Positions 42,561 through 54,007 of a stretch of 64,000 bases of DNA are shown here, piece after piece. Position numbers and translations under genes: made by a program. The stretch comes from Argyresthia goedartella (Eukaryota; Arthropoda; Insecta; Lepidoptera; Argyresthiidae). The notes under the pieces are model-generated. The model did no database searches. It had not been told where the DNA came from and was given only the letters and a program-made list of their open reading frames with translations. The first letter of the stretch is position 1, and the number at the start of each line of letters is the position of its first letter. The DNA lies in contig OX463829.1 in the NCBI GenBank assembly GCA_949825045.1, positions 19,872,715 through 19,936,714 on the forward strand. Direction: 5' to 3'.

Positions 42561-43069
42561 TTTATCAAGATGATGTTTCTTCATGTCTTGAAGCATATTT
42601 GTTATTATCTACGAGAAGCACACTGAGTCCTTCCAAAAGCTATCTTAAATCTTCGGTTTACTTTTAAAAATATTGGTTGCCTTCGTCTTTTGTTTTTAAT
42701 ATGTATTCAGTATCTGTCAGCCTCTAGTCGAAATGCTTAAATTATTTACCTGCTGCTTAACCTTGCTTAGAATATTGCTACTGCTTTCTTAAATACGATA
42801 ATTAATTAGTAGATCACACCACACACAAACCCTAGTGGTTTAAGTGGTGTTGTATGTATATATATTTATATATTCGTAAATAAATATATTGTATTGTGGA
42901 TTTCTGAGAATTATAATGGATAAAAACCACAAGATATTTTTTAAAACAGCACTTTGAACACTTTGATTCACAAGGCAATACGCATCTCACCACACACCCG
43001 GGATAGCAAAGCTCTGCCGCATGCACCTTACATTTAGCAACATTTGTTTAGTTTACCATACTTAATTAT

Positions 43070-43100
43070 GTGATTAAGAAAGTTATATTTTCTTAATCAC
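43070..43100. repeat. 12-bp hairpin
   Basis: 'gtgattaagaaa' (43070-43081) and 'tttcttaatcac' (43089-43100) are exact reverse complements. Confidence 0.8.
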
Positions 43101-43421
43101 AAGCAAGCTCATTGGATTTTAAAAATAATAACCACGATGTAAAAAAGTTTCACTACAAAGTGTTTATCACAAAATATAATATACGAGTTGTACATTGTGT
43201 GAGATTATCGGATGAAAGGTCCGCGGCAGTCTGTGTCACAGAGATATCGAGAGATAGGTTGAGGGGCGTTGCACATGCGAACAAATCTAGCCCCGATAGT
43301 CTTCATATTAAAAATTCTCGGTAGTCACCGGGCGACCGCAGTAACGAATTCATTTCCGCTGTTTTTCGAAAATGCCGACCTGTGCAATACTCATGTGAAA
43401 AATAGAAGCGGGATTGTGAAC

Positions 43422-43491
43422 TCCAAGAACGGTGAAGTAACATATCACTTGTAAGGACTTACAAGTGATATGTTACTTCACCGTTCTTGGA
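43422..43491. repeat. Perfect 34-bp palindrome, 2-base loop
   Basis: 43422-43455 and 43458-43491 are exact reverse complements around 'ga'. The arm contains 'aagaacggtgaagtaacat'. Confidence 0.92.
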
Positions 43492-44084
43492 ATGGGACCA
43501 TTCCAACTATTATTTCTTCTTAAAACACAAGAAATAAACATTATTACGGAAATAAATCATTCACAAAAAATTGGTCACGAGTTGATCATTAAAGTGACAA
43601 TGTCATGTTGTTCTCGCTGGGTTTATATCCATCGCTTGATTTTTATCTTAATTTCACTACATATTGCCAAGCTAACACGCAATGAATATTTCACACTTAT
43701 CTAAATACGAAAATAAATATGCATCGAGGTACGGGGGCGAACTGTTGCACGCACGCGAGACGACGTATAGTGATGGGAATAGTGATAGTGAGAATTATGT
43801 TTTTGAATCGATGGAAAGAAATAGATTTTTTACCAACTCCAACAAAACCCATTGGGTAATCAATAATCATCTAATATTACTAATCAAAACTCTAATGAGA
43901 AGATTTACTAATATAAGACTGCATAACTTAGCAAAAAATGCTACGCCTAAATTGTCAAAACCCCAAGTTCTTAATAAATATTTACATTATTCTTGTCAAT
44001 TGGTAGTATTGTACTGTACAGGATTATACAGAAAGGGTATATATGGGTTAAGGACATCAATCTGAACATCCTTCTCTATTAAAA

Positions 44085-44240
44085 GGATTTGATCAGAGCA
44101 ACATTATTTTTCACTTTGCAGTACATTTTGGGCCGAGCGGTCAGCTGATTTTTATAGGGAAGTAAAAAATAACGTTTCTCTGATCAAATCAGATGCATTG
44201 GGAAAGTTGTTCAAAATCATGTCCCAAACAATCCTTTTCG
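44085..44240. mobile_element. MITE with 'gatttgatcagagcaac' inverted repeats, copy 2
   Basis: 'aaaaggatttgatcagagcaac' (about 44081) and 'ctctgatcaaatcag' (about 44178) are inverted, and the outer word 'caaacaatcctttt' mirrors 'aaaaggat'. It shares its core with the copy at 2713-2925. Confidence 0.6.
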
Positions 44241-44881
44241 GCTTGGCACCCCGTATGTGTTACAGCCTGTAAACATAGTAATAGGTATTTCTTGTAAAAT
44301 AAATATGATAATTATTTATTATAATAAATATGTCATATTAACAAACAAAGTATTATTTTATTTATACAACCCGGCATAAATACCACTGTCTATAAATTAT
44401 AATGGATTGATGAAACACGCTGTCCTTGCAATGTCCCAGCACTAGCTCGGCTAGCTAGTGTACCTGCTTTAGTGTAGGTGTGTTCGGACCATAGGTGCAT
44501 GACATTGCACTGACCAATAAATGCGGAGGGATTGATGTATGAGTGGTGTAGATGTGTGCGTGTTCTTAATTTTCGGCGACACTGGTTCCGATACAACCTT
44601 AGCGCCAAGGGCCTATCTCTCGATATCTCTGGTGTCACACCACCCTACCCCATCCATCCCAGAAAGATGGGGTATTTTATCATTATTCGAGTCCTTGTAT
44701 TCCGCATTCCACGCCAGAGCTTTGCAACTTTGCAAATATTACAAAATAACACACAATCACAAACACATATCTACTATGCGGCATAAAAGAGTAGAAAACG
44801 TTTTTTTTTATAAAACCAAATCGAACTGGGCCCATAGTAAGCTCAACAAGGCTATTGTTATAGGTACTAGACGACGATATA

Positions 44882-46160
44882 TTAGGTCCTTACATATGAA
44901 ATTGGCGTTTTGCATGGGAGGAACATAAAGTCGTTTTTTTTAAATATAATATATTTATTTAATCAAAGTATGTACCATTGCTATCTATATACTTTTGCCA
45001 TCTCATAGGTAGTTCTTCGATCCCTTTACTAAAAAAACATTCGTTCGGGAATCAATAAAATCTTTGAAGGCGGTTTGGACTGCCCCATCGGAGTTGATTT
45101 TTTTCGCTTTCAAGAAGTTATCCAAATTTCGAAAAAAGTGGTAATCTGTTGGAGCAAGGTCCGGAGAGTACGGTGGATTTCTTAGACATTCCAATTGAAG
45201 CTCCTCTAATATGGTAGCCGTCTGTCGTGCAGTGTGTGGTCTAGCGTTATCATGAAGCAGCAGTGGCCTAGAGCGATTGACCAGCCTCGGTTGTTTAGCA
45301 GCTAGCTTTTCCATCATAATTTGCAGTTGCTGACAATAGACATCTGCCGTAATCGTCTGGCCAGATTTAAGAAAGCTGTAGTGAACGACACCAGCACTAG
45401 TCCACCAAACGCTCACAAGTAACTTTTTTCGAGTCAATTTTCGCTTGGGGCATGGTTTGGCTGGTTCGGCAAGGTTCAGCCATTGCGATGAGCGCTTCCG
45501 ATTATCGTACAGGATCCACTTTTCATCACAGGTAATGATTCGATTTAAAATCCTTTCATTATTGTGCCGGGTGAGTAATGCAACGCAGCAGTCAACGTTT
45601 GTTGATTTGCTTCACTCAGTTCGAGTGGTACCCACCTTTCAAGCTTTTTCACCTTCCCAATTTGCTTCAAGTGGATTAAAACAGTTTTATCACTAACACC
45701 GCAGCCTGCAGCTAACTCGGACGTGGTTTGCGATGGATCCGCTTCTACAATAGCCTTCAATTCTTCATTATCAACTTTGGTCTCCGGCCGTCCACGGGGC
45801 TTGTTCTGCAGGTCGAAATTTCCAGAACGAAAACGTTGGAACCAAAAACGCACTGTGTTTTCTATTGCGGCACCGTCGCCATACACATCATTAATCCTTC
45901 GAGCCGTTTCTGCAGCAATGGTGCCACGGTAGAACTAATACTCGTAAATAACGCGATATTTCAAGTTTTCCATTTTGTAAGCTGAGTGACGCAAGAAAAA
46001 AAACAATTGAGGAAAAAACAAATGAATTATAATTTTAGAAACAAAAATACATGAGTTAATAGCTGTATAATTTGAATTTGGAATTCCTAACCATAGAGGA
46101 GATATTTGAGATCAAAGTGGCCAGTACGGCGAAACGCCAATTTCATATGTAAGGACCTAA
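44882..46160 (-). mobile_element. mariner transposon, 1,279 bp, TA target site
   Basis: The inverted termini TTAGGTCCTTACATATGAAA (44882) and its exact mirror (ending 46160) extend to about 28 bp. TA flanks both ends. The termini resemble those of the mariner subfamily found in silk moths. Confidence 0.93.
44959..45973 (-). pseudogene. mariner transposase, DD34D type, broken
   Basis: Start ATG is at 45971-45973 (ENLKYRVIYEY), followed by a TAG. The frame then runs through the helix-turn-helix region (FWFQRFRSGNFDLQNKPRG, GVSDKTVLIHLKQIGK). A frameshift near 45590 leads into NRIITCDEKWILYDN. The catalytic residues are in CDEKW, LLHDNARPHTARQ and YSPDLAPTDYHFF. A second frameshift near 45035 precedes the normal end (MRWQKYIDSNGTYFD). 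At least one stop and two shifts are present, so it is not functional. Confidence 0.9.
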
Positions 46161-46406
46161 TATTAAATAGCGATAAATACTTATGTAAATACATAGAAAA
46201 CCTCCAAGACTAAGAAACAAATATTCATGGCCATCACATCATGAATTTGCCCTTTCCGGCATTCGAACCCAAGACCGTCAGCTTCGTTGACAGGGTCACT
46301 ACCCGAGTACCCGCTAGGCTAAACCGGTCGCCTTTGTAAGTTTGGAATTTTCCGCGTCCAGGGTTAATTTTTTTACTTACAGACATGCTGTGTAGCCATA
46401 TACTTT

Positions 46407-46750
46407 GTGTCGATACACTAAATTCACGAACTATTTGTGCTGTTGAAAAGCGACGTCCTCCTCCTCCAACATCTCGTGGGCGACTGAACGACCGACTTTT
46501 TTTTTTTTTTTGTTGGAGGGGAAAAAAATGGAATTACCCATGCCCAGGAGTCAGACCTCCCTGCTATGTCCGGGTCCCCACATATTGAGCGGGCATCAGC
46601 TCGTGTGGTATACGGACTAAAAACAACCCCTTTGTGTTTACAGTTGTCTTATTAAGAATTAACTGTGAGCCATGGAATCTGACCGACCGACCGACTGCGG
46701 ACGTCGCTTTTCAACAGCACAAATAGTTCGTGAATTTAGTGTATCGACAC
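46407..46750. repeat. 52-bp perfect inverted repeat with 240-bp spacer
   Basis: 46407-46458 is the exact reverse complement of 46699-46750. The spacer holds a long T run (about 46497-46512). The right arm can be read as FSTAQIVREFSVST, which looks like part of a transposase helix-turn-helix. Confidence 0.9.
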
Positions 46751-48192
46751 AACACTGCTGACTGAGCTCGGCGCGCTCACAGCGATGATGTCGCGCATTT
46801 GTACAGGATTTTCGCTAGGTAAATATTTGAATATTTTTAATAAATGATCTTTAAATCTCTGAAACCTACTTTGGCATTACGTAAATATTTGGTATTTTAT
46901 ATATGTAGAGACCTAAACAAATACGTGCTTAGTGGACGGGAAAGGTGTAAAATATTGACGACACCCAATGCTGTTTTTCTAGATGGTTACGTTTGTAAAT
47001 TAAATTTTAATGCGGCATCTCATAAAACAACTCTTGTCGATTACGTGATATTTTTATTAGGGATAACAGAAATATCTCTAACTAAAATTCGGAAATATGT
47101 TATCCATTATTAAGTAAAATTTCAGTTTATTAACTTATATGTAACTGATACATAATGACTGATAATAACGTTACACGAGTGTTTAAATGCCTAATTATGT
47201 ACCGTTAAATACACATCTTCACACATATTATAAGCTTTCTATGATGTGATCAGGAACCGCATGTTTCGACCGGCATTGCGGCATTGACATTTAATTTCGA
47301 ATAGAACATCATCTCAACTGATATTAGAATTGAGGTCAAATCACATTGTTTTGTTTTTCAGAGATGTTGGAAATTTGAACATAATAAGAACATATTAGTA
47401 TGAAGTAATAATAATAGTATTCTCATGAAACAGTTTATCTTTAAGCTAGTCGTAATTTGCGGTTTTTGAACGCATTATAGAGGGTTTTTGATCTGTGTGT
47501 AGATAAATACAACTTACGGTCTATACAGTATACTATTAGGAACGAGATGGAAAATAGGGATGAAATTAACATAATTTGCTCGTCAATTATCAAGCAATAC
47601 TCGTAGAGAGAGAATAAATAGATATACACAGTTTAAATTTAAAACTTCCAAAACAAACATTTGTACTAAAAACCTACACGCTCACGAATTACAGATTAAA
47701 ATAACCCTAGAGAAAATGCTTATATTTACAAATGGCTATCGCTATTGTATATTTACCTATTTTCGATATAACCAAAAAGAAAGAGAGAATGTCCAATATA
47801 CATCATTAGAATATGAGTAGGTACGTATTTTGTGCGAAAGAGATTTTCACCAAAAATACAATGATTTTATTTATAAAACCTACCGTAAACGGCAAATCTA
47901 CTTTTATTCCAGAGAACGATATTAGGATTGTATCATTCTATTTTATGTATACAGCATCATAATCTCTTTGCATGTGTAACATAGCGTCACGTCTTTTCCC
48001 ATACGGGTTGGCAGAGGCATACTTGTGCCCACGTTGATCGCTATAACTGCATAGTTATTATGTAATATAATGAGAATAATACTTATTAATTATAGTGTTC
48101 TAGTTTTTATGTCGCCATCAGAATATTGGTCCCAACCCATTACCTACACCTGCTATGTTGCAGCCTCTACAGTTAGTTATCTCAACTTATCT

Positions 48193-48315
48193 CTAATGTT
48201 GGTTGGTTGGTTGGTTAGTACACGTCTCCACGGACTCGATGAGATGCGCGAAGTTGCCCCACAGTATGGGACCGGAAGTGCAGACAGTGCCGCCCCCACG
48301 GGACTCCTGTGGCAA
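48193..48315 (-). CDS. DNase II, exon 8 (last), with stop
   Basis: After acceptor 'tttacatttcag' the frame, in phase 0, reads LPQESRGGGTVCTSGPILW, then GNFAHLIESVETC and a short Asn/Gln tail to TAG at 48193-48195. 'RGGGxxCxxxxxLWxxF' is the standard C terminus of DNase II. The preceding exon ends in GDINRA at 51063, so the intron between them is 2.7 kb and holds LINE-B fragments. Without this exon the gene would appear truncated. Confidence 0.85.
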   Translation of the reverse strand: MPQESRGGGTVCTSGPILWGNFAHLIESVETCTNQPTNQH

Positions 48316-48589
48316 CTGAAATGTAAAACATTTCTTTATATCTTTTGAACCTGAACAAAGATGTGGTGGCAAAGAGATTCAATACTCCCGCAAATGCAAG
48401 TTTGATGATTGGGGGATATTTGGTTTCGTCAACAGAAAATTCTTCTCCATAATCGAGCTTTATCCACCGGGTAGTGTTTACAAACAACTTACTTAATTGT
48501 GGTCGTACAGGGCAAGTTCACCTTCCTTCGTCTAAGTTAATACAGAGATGTATTACGCATACGGCCGCTTAATTAGTGTTTATTTACTT

Positions 48590-49175
48590 TCTAATACTTT
48601 ATTGCACAACAGTGATAACAAAACAAATATAAAGGAAATAACATGTACAAAGGCGAGCTTATCTCTAACAAGAGTTTTCTTCCAGCAAACCTAGAATGGA
48701 GAGGAAAAAAAGAAACTAAAGGTGAGAAAGAACTATGTGAACAACAATAAAAATGTTATAAATAATAATAAACTGCTTACCAATATCTACATAATACTAA
48801 AAATAATGCTATATATAAATATTAATACTTATCATGGAGGAGATAGATAGTGTTCTTTCAAACGACTTTGAAAAGTGTGAATTGATGGACTGTCTCTGAT
48901 GGCGCTGGGAAGTTTGTTCCAGAGACTGATAGCTCGAAGTCTGAACCCATTCCTCATAAGCGGCAGTGTTATGTTGCGGAGTTGTAAGTAGTGACCGAGT
49001 GTGAGATCTCCGTGGCCTATCCGAAGACAGAAAAACGAAACGATCCCGTAAGTAGCCAGGACGAGGATTACATAAAATATTGAAGAGGCAAATGGGAATC
49101 CCGTCGAAGGCGAATCGGGAGCCATCTCAACGCGATACTCCGAGACGTGGTCGAACTTGCGCCTTGTCACCTATC
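48590..49175 (-). mobile_element. LINE-B 3' fragment (DNase II intron 7)
   Basis: On the minus strand, RT C-terminal text (RKFDHVSEYRVEMAPDSPS in one frame, NGFRLRAISLWNKLPSAIRD) runs to a 3' UTR ending at 'tttattgcacaac' (about 48597). It is 5'-truncated. Confidence 0.8.
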
Positions 49176-49519
49176 CTTTTGTTAAGAACCGCATTTTTTT
49201 CAAGATCTTCCTTTTATTTATGTTTCTTAGACTTAACTGATATTATATAAATATTATATCAAATTACATGAATATTTGTTTCCATATTTGGCGGTTAACA
49301 CAGGCGATTTAAAAAGTAGGTATAATTATTTGAATAACAGTTCAGATAGTTGTAAACAATAAAATGAAGTATTCTCTTTTTGAATTTGTTAATTATTTTT
49401 AGTGCTTAAGTTTTCTTGTACGATGGCACGGAGCCCTTCGTGTGCGAGTCCGACCCGCACAAGGCATAGCAAGTTTTAGGTGAAAAACTACTTAGTTTAT
49501 CTTTTTCGTCTGATTGCCA

Positions 49520-50664
49520 TTGACATAATAATCCTTTATTGCACAGAAAACACAGTGGAAATTATAACAGAAACAGTATGCAAAGGTGAGCTTATTTCTA
49601 AAAAGAAATTTCTTACAGCTAACCTGTGAAGAAAAGAGAAAAATAAAATATAGAGAGGTAGTCCTAGTGTACAATTAAGAGTTAAAAGAAATAAATAAAA
49701 TAAATATACTATCAAATAAATCACAATACACCCTACGTAATTACTATAAAATAAATAAATAGAATACAATAAATAAACAAATATACATAAATACTATGAG
49801 ATACCCACTAATCGGAAGAGAGGAGTTGCTGTTTCAATTTTTTCTTGAAAGTGACCAAGGATTTGCAATCCCTTATAGCGCAAGGAAGTGCATTCCACAA
49901 ACGTATTGCCCTTAACCTAAACGAGTGCTCGTAAGCAACAGTGTTGTGCTGAGGAATTGACAAAAGTGACACCGTGTGAGATCTCCGAAGTCTATCCCCT
50001 GAGAAAAGATACTCAAAACGTTCACGAAGATAATTGAAGAGGAAGGAGAGAATGTGCATATCACGACTAAGTCGGATCGGGAGCCAGCCTAATTCCCTAC
50101 GATATTGGGACACGTGGTCGTACTTACGAAGTCCGAAAATAAACCGAATCCCGAGATTTTGGAGTCGCTCGAGTTTGTTCAATAGATCTTCGTTCGCACT
50201 GGCCCAGCAAACATCGGCGTAGTCTATTAAAGGCAGAAGAAGGGTCTGAGCTAGCATGATTTTAGTCTGCCTAGGCAGGAAGAACTGCAAACGCCGAAGA
50301 GAATGAAAGGATGCAAAGACTCGTCTGCTGACCTCACAAACATGGGGCGACCAGGATAATAGATTGTCAATAACAACGCCAAGATTTTTGGCTTTCTCGC
50401 TATTCTTGACAATGGTACCGTCAAATAGAACGGGATCAACGGACTTATTCTGCAACAAATCAAGTAAGTGCCGTGTACCTAGTATCATCACCTGAGACTT
50501 GTCCGGGTTGACTAATAGCCCATACGAAAGAGACCATTTCCTGATGTTGTCGAGGTCAGCATTCAAAGCCTCAACAGTCGAAGTCAGATCACACAGGAGA
50601 AAATGCCGATAAATTTGAAGGTCATCTGCATAAAGATGATACGAGGAAGACAATACATCCGATA
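49520..50664 (-). mobile_element. LINE-B fragment with RT C-terminal half
   Basis: The frame 50664-49808 reads SSYHLYADDLQIYRHFLLCD, then NPDKSQVMILGTRHLLDLLQ, KAKNLGVVIDNLLSW, and RLRAIRLWNALPCAIRD. It contains the YADD catalytic motif but is truncated at the 5' side exactly where the 269-bp inverted-repeat arm begins (50664). The 3' end is near 49525 ('cctttattgcacag'). Confidence 0.85.
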
Positions 50665-50932
50665 ATACACACCATATAAAGGCAAGTCGAGTCAAGGTTT
50701 ATTAGTTTTTTTAAAAAGGTAAATGATTATTTACTTTAAATGTTTATTTCATTATATCCTTTTTATTTCGGTTTTGAATTACAGATACGTGGCGCCGTAG
50801 AAATCTCGCCCAGGGCGCTCTGGTAGTTCTAAAACAGGCACTGGCTAAATCTAAATAAACATGGTAAATAAGTAGGTATTGGTACCTTACTAATTGTCAA
50901 TTGTCAATTGTAAGACGGGCTGGACGACGAAA
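50664..50932. repeat. Inverted repeat, left arm (269 bp)
   Basis: The sequence from 'aatacacaccatataaaggc' to 'gggctggacgacgaaa' is almost identical to the reverse complement of 52849-53117. It contains 'cgtggcgccgtagaaatctc' and 'tttagatttagcc' in mirror form. Confidence 0.9.
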
Positions 50933-51062
50933 TATAATGTTTTCAAACATACACAATGAAGGCAAAGGATGTCCTCATAACATATTTTCCGGGATTAGTG
51001 AGTGTGTTATGGGCATTTGACAATATCCAGGGTCTTAACTAAGAGTTTGAGGTCAAGCTTAC

Positions 51063-51225
51063 CGCTCTATTGATGTCGCCGACGCAGACCCAGTAGTCAG
51101 CCACCTTCGTATCCTGACTATTATGCATCTTGTGCGCCACGGCCACCGTCCATTTCGAATGGTCGTTGTGGGACGTGAACGACATCTTCGCGATCGGGAA
51201 TTTAAGACGCTCAATGTTGCGTACA
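51063..51225 (-). CDS. DNase II, exon 7, second HxK motif
   Basis: The exon lies between acceptor 'tattctccag' and donor 'gcg|gtaagc'. It reads VRNIERLKFPIAKMSFTSHN, then DHSKWTVAVAHKMHN and YWVCVGDINR. 'DHSKW' contains the second catalytic HxK of DNase II, and 'CVGDINR' is near-invariant in the family. Both are intact. Confidence 0.93.
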
Positions 51226-51596
51226 CTGGAGAATAGAGAAGAATAGTTTTGCTTTTTAAAGTGTAATGTACTACATCCATGTAATAGTAGTGCTAAACTG
51301 AAGTGGATATCAGTTTAAGGGGTGAAATTGTATTACAGGGAGATAGCCATCGCCATTCAATTATGTACTATTATCACTAGAAGAGATCAAACAAAGCTGG
51401 CGTCACATAAGAAAAATTAAGTTATGTCTTATTCACTGAGCTATTTTCAGTAAAGGGTAAGCTAAGGTACCATCCTCATCATCATAGACCTTATCATCTT
51501 TACAGGTGTTCATTACAGTTGCTGTGTAAACTGTGAACTACATTTAATTGGGTAGGGTAAAGGTACACTATTTCCGCATAAATGTCACCCACTTAC

Positions 51597-51779
51597 TGGA
51601 AGTTTCTAGTACACTCTGAGTCCAAAGTCCCTGGTCCGTTGGTCCAAGACTCCACCAGTAGATCAGACTGCAAGACCTCAGCCACCAGCCCCGAGTATAG
51701 ATCGTCGTTGAACATGGCACTCTTCGCAAACGACAGGAACTTACGACCGACCAACGTCTCGAAACTTTCTATATGGTAC
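51597..51779 (-). CDS. DNase II, exon 6
   Basis: The exon lies between acceptor 'ccacccacag' and donor 'ttcca|gtaagt' and starts by completing Trp. It reads YHIESFETLVGRKFLSFAKS, then DDLYSGLVAEVLQSDLLVES and WTNGPGTLDSECTRNF. 'FAKxxxxxxDLYxxLVAxxLxxDLLVESWxxG' is a typical DNase II block. Confidence 0.92.
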
Positions 51780-52107
51780 CTGTGGGTGGTTAGAATAGGG
51801 CCGAGTTTTGTAAAACTAAATTCAATGTAAATTTATTGTACACGAAATCCAATTACTGACTACACAGGCTACTGCTAAAATAAAGAGAAACTTAAATGTC
51901 ATTCATACTGACTGTAAGTGTCGGTCAAATTATAAGATGTCCGTGGTGCATTCGGCCCGTCGAAAGAGTCACAGTGAGGGTTTATCAGGAGGTGAATGAG
52001 TCTATAATAAGAGTGTTTCTCCTCTACTATGCTATGTGACAAAATTCATTACGATATCCATATTCCTTTAGAAAATTTTACCAGAAGATGATACAACGTA
52101 CGCTTAC

Positions 52108-52336
52108 CATGGGGAGGCATCGATAGTCTTGTTTTTGATAACATCAACAAGCACAGGTAGTTCAGACTCGAACTCGTTGGGCAGAGAGCTATACAATATG
52201 TGTGGCTCATTATACTTCAGTTGGGTAGCAATCTGGTTGAGTGTGCTTGTCTGTACTGAGACGCATAGAAACGTTTGTCCGTACTTCATGCCGGTTATGG
52301 GATACGAGTAGCGGGAGATGTTCAGGCCTAAGTTGG
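52108..52336 (-). CDS. DNase II, exon 5
   Basis: The exon lies between acceptor 'caccaacag' and donor 'catg|gtaagc'. It reads NLGLNISRYSYPITGMKYGQ, then TFLCVSVQTSTLNQIATQLK and PHILYSSLPNEF. 'YxYPxTGxxYGQTFLCVS' and 'IxxQLxxxxPxxY' are the expected family signatures. Confidence 0.93.
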
Positions 52337-52520
52337 CTGTTGGTGAGAAATACTAATGTTTAAAATTGCACCACAGAGAAATCGTGTATCGTGTTAGGGT
52401 ATAAATACGTACGTGGATATGTGCTCACGTGTATGGGGACAGTAAAATGATCGTTGCACGTAAAATAAATAAAGTAATTTTTCTAAATATGGCAAATTAA
52501 ATGACAAACAACACACGCAC

Positions 52521-52739
52521 GGTCAGGTATAGGCGGGAACTTCGGCACGGAATGCACTAGCCACAGCGAAGTGAACTTGTCTCCAGTAATCACTCCCTTG
52601 GTATGCCCGACGTCTACTCGCGTTTTCATATACTTTGAGTGGATCTTGCACATCTCCGCTAGATCGTAGTCATCGTAGTACTTTTCTCCCACCTTGAACC
52701 GTTTGAACTTTTGGTTCTTACCAGCTTGTTTTAATTGTC
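52521..52739 (-). CDS. DNase II, exon 4, first HxK motif
   Basis: The exon lies between acceptor 'tacatccacag' and donor 'gacc|gtgcgt'. It reads QLKQAGKNQKFKRFKVGEKY, then TRVDVGHTKGVITGDK and LWLVHSVPKFPPIPD. 'GHTKGV' is the first catalytic HxK of DNase II and 'WLVHSVPKFP' the following conserved block. The Lys-rich stretch before it is absent from the paralogue at 19-23 kb. Confidence 0.94.
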
Positions 52740-52848
52740 CTGTGGATGTAGAATTACGTTAAATATTAGTAAGGTAGGTACCACTAATAAGGGGAGTTGG
52801 GTTGGCTCGAATGATGTCGCATTCCCACCCACACGCAAAATAGGCGCT

Positions 52849-53117
52849 TTCGTCGTCCAGCCCGTCTTACAATTGACAATTGACAATTAGTAAGGTACCA
52901 ATACCTACTTATTTACCATGTTTATTTAGATTTAGCCAGTGCCTGTTTTAGAACTACCAGAGCGCCCTGGGCGAGATTTCTACGGCGCCACGTATCTGTA
53001 ATTCAAAACCGAAATAAAAAGGATATAATGAAATAAACATTTAAAGTAAATAATCATTTACCTTTTTAAAAAAACGAATAAACCTTGACTCGACTTGCCT
53101 TTATATGGTGTGTATTG
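52849..53117. repeat. Inverted repeat, right arm (269 bp)
   Basis: Reverse complement of 50664-50932 with very few differences (for example 'gtttattcg' against 'gtttattag'). The two arms bracket DNase II exons 4 to 7. The type of element is not recognised. Confidence 0.9.
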
Positions 53118-53119
53118 TA

Positions 53120-53610
53120 CATGTTATATGCAAATAAATGAATATGAATATGAATATGGTTCGCCGATAAAAATCTAACCTTTCTATCGGAACGAAATAA
53201 ACGAGTACCTACATACATATTAATAAAGTACATACATATATTATGTTATACTAAATACTTATAATAAACTACAGTAGTAGTAATATTATATACTAATACA
53301 TACTTATATGTATACTACCCGTTATTCTAAAGAGAGAGGACCGTCCCTGATGGTGCAGGGGAGTGTATCAAACAACCGATTGGCCCGGGCCCTAAACATG
53401 TGCTCATAGGACGCGGTGTTATGCTGTGGATTTGTGAAAGTGCATGGAAACTGCGTGAGTTCTCCGAGGTCTGAAAGTCTAAAGAAAGGAATTGAAAACT
53501 GTCTCGCAAATAGTTTGGATAGCGTGGATTCCGTAAAATGTTGTAGAGGAAATTGAGGATCCCGGGGAAGACGGATCGGCAGCCACTTATATCGATACTT
53601 ACTCATCGCT
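53120..53610 (-). mobile_element. LINE-B 3' fragment
   Basis: The minus strand reads KWLPIRLPRDPQFPLQH, then NTASYEHMFRARANRLFDTL and PCTIRDG. It matches the end of the LINE-B RT at 49.8 kb. The 3' end is at a 'gaatat' repeat near 53138-53158. Confidence 0.75.
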
Positions 53611-53776
53611 GGTTGTTACTAAAACTGTACGCGAAAAGAATCCTACCTGTCTTTCCAAAACTATTTTGGTTTCAGTCAAGTAAAACGGTCGTATGAGTAA
53701 ATAGTGCCGGTATATTAATTTTGCTCATGAAAAATAGCCATCCCTCTATTTACTATCAAATCCAGTTGCTTTTGGA

Positions 53777-53924
53777 ATGGAGCGGCGTATGACGTCAATT
53801 GACGCGCCGCCTTTCAGTACCGTTAGCAACGCTGTGGGGAAAGAAATAAACCATATTAAAAGATTGGAAGAAGAATACTGGAAAAGAGATCGTTTATTAG
53901 ATGACCTTTTCATTATTAACACTG
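53777..53924 (+). CDS. Small two-exon gene, exon 1, unknown protein
   Basis: ATG at 53777-53779 starts 49 codons reading ERRMTSIDAPPFSTVSNAVG, then KEINHIKRLEEEYWKRD and LLDDLFIINT. It ends at the donor 'actg|gtaagg'. The middle is a charged helix that could form a coiled coil. I do not recognise the family. It lies on the strand opposite to the DNase II gene, in its intron 3. It may be a host gene or a small accessory protein from an unrecognised transposon. Confidence 0.6.
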
Positions 53925-54007
53925 GTAAGGCTAAGTCATTATTAAAATCAAATCAACACCCCATTCAATGTTATATGTAACAATTAACACTTTTTTTATT
54001 GTTATAG

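Larger units (their letters stand above)
44818..46335 (-). mobile_element. tRNA-derived SINE, minus strand, split by mariner
   Basis: 46163-46335 carries the head and body in reverse (B-box mirror 'ggcattcgaacccaagacc', A-box mirror 'cgctaggctaaaccgg'). 44818-44881 carries its 3' part ('cccatagtaagctcaacaagg', 'ggtactagacgacga'). Both parts match the intact SINE at 19437-19695. The mariner occupies the gap. Confidence 0.85.

Noticed and set aside
43682..44065. 127-codon open frame
   Set aside because: No motif or family resemblance; probably chance in AT-rich DNA next to a MITE.
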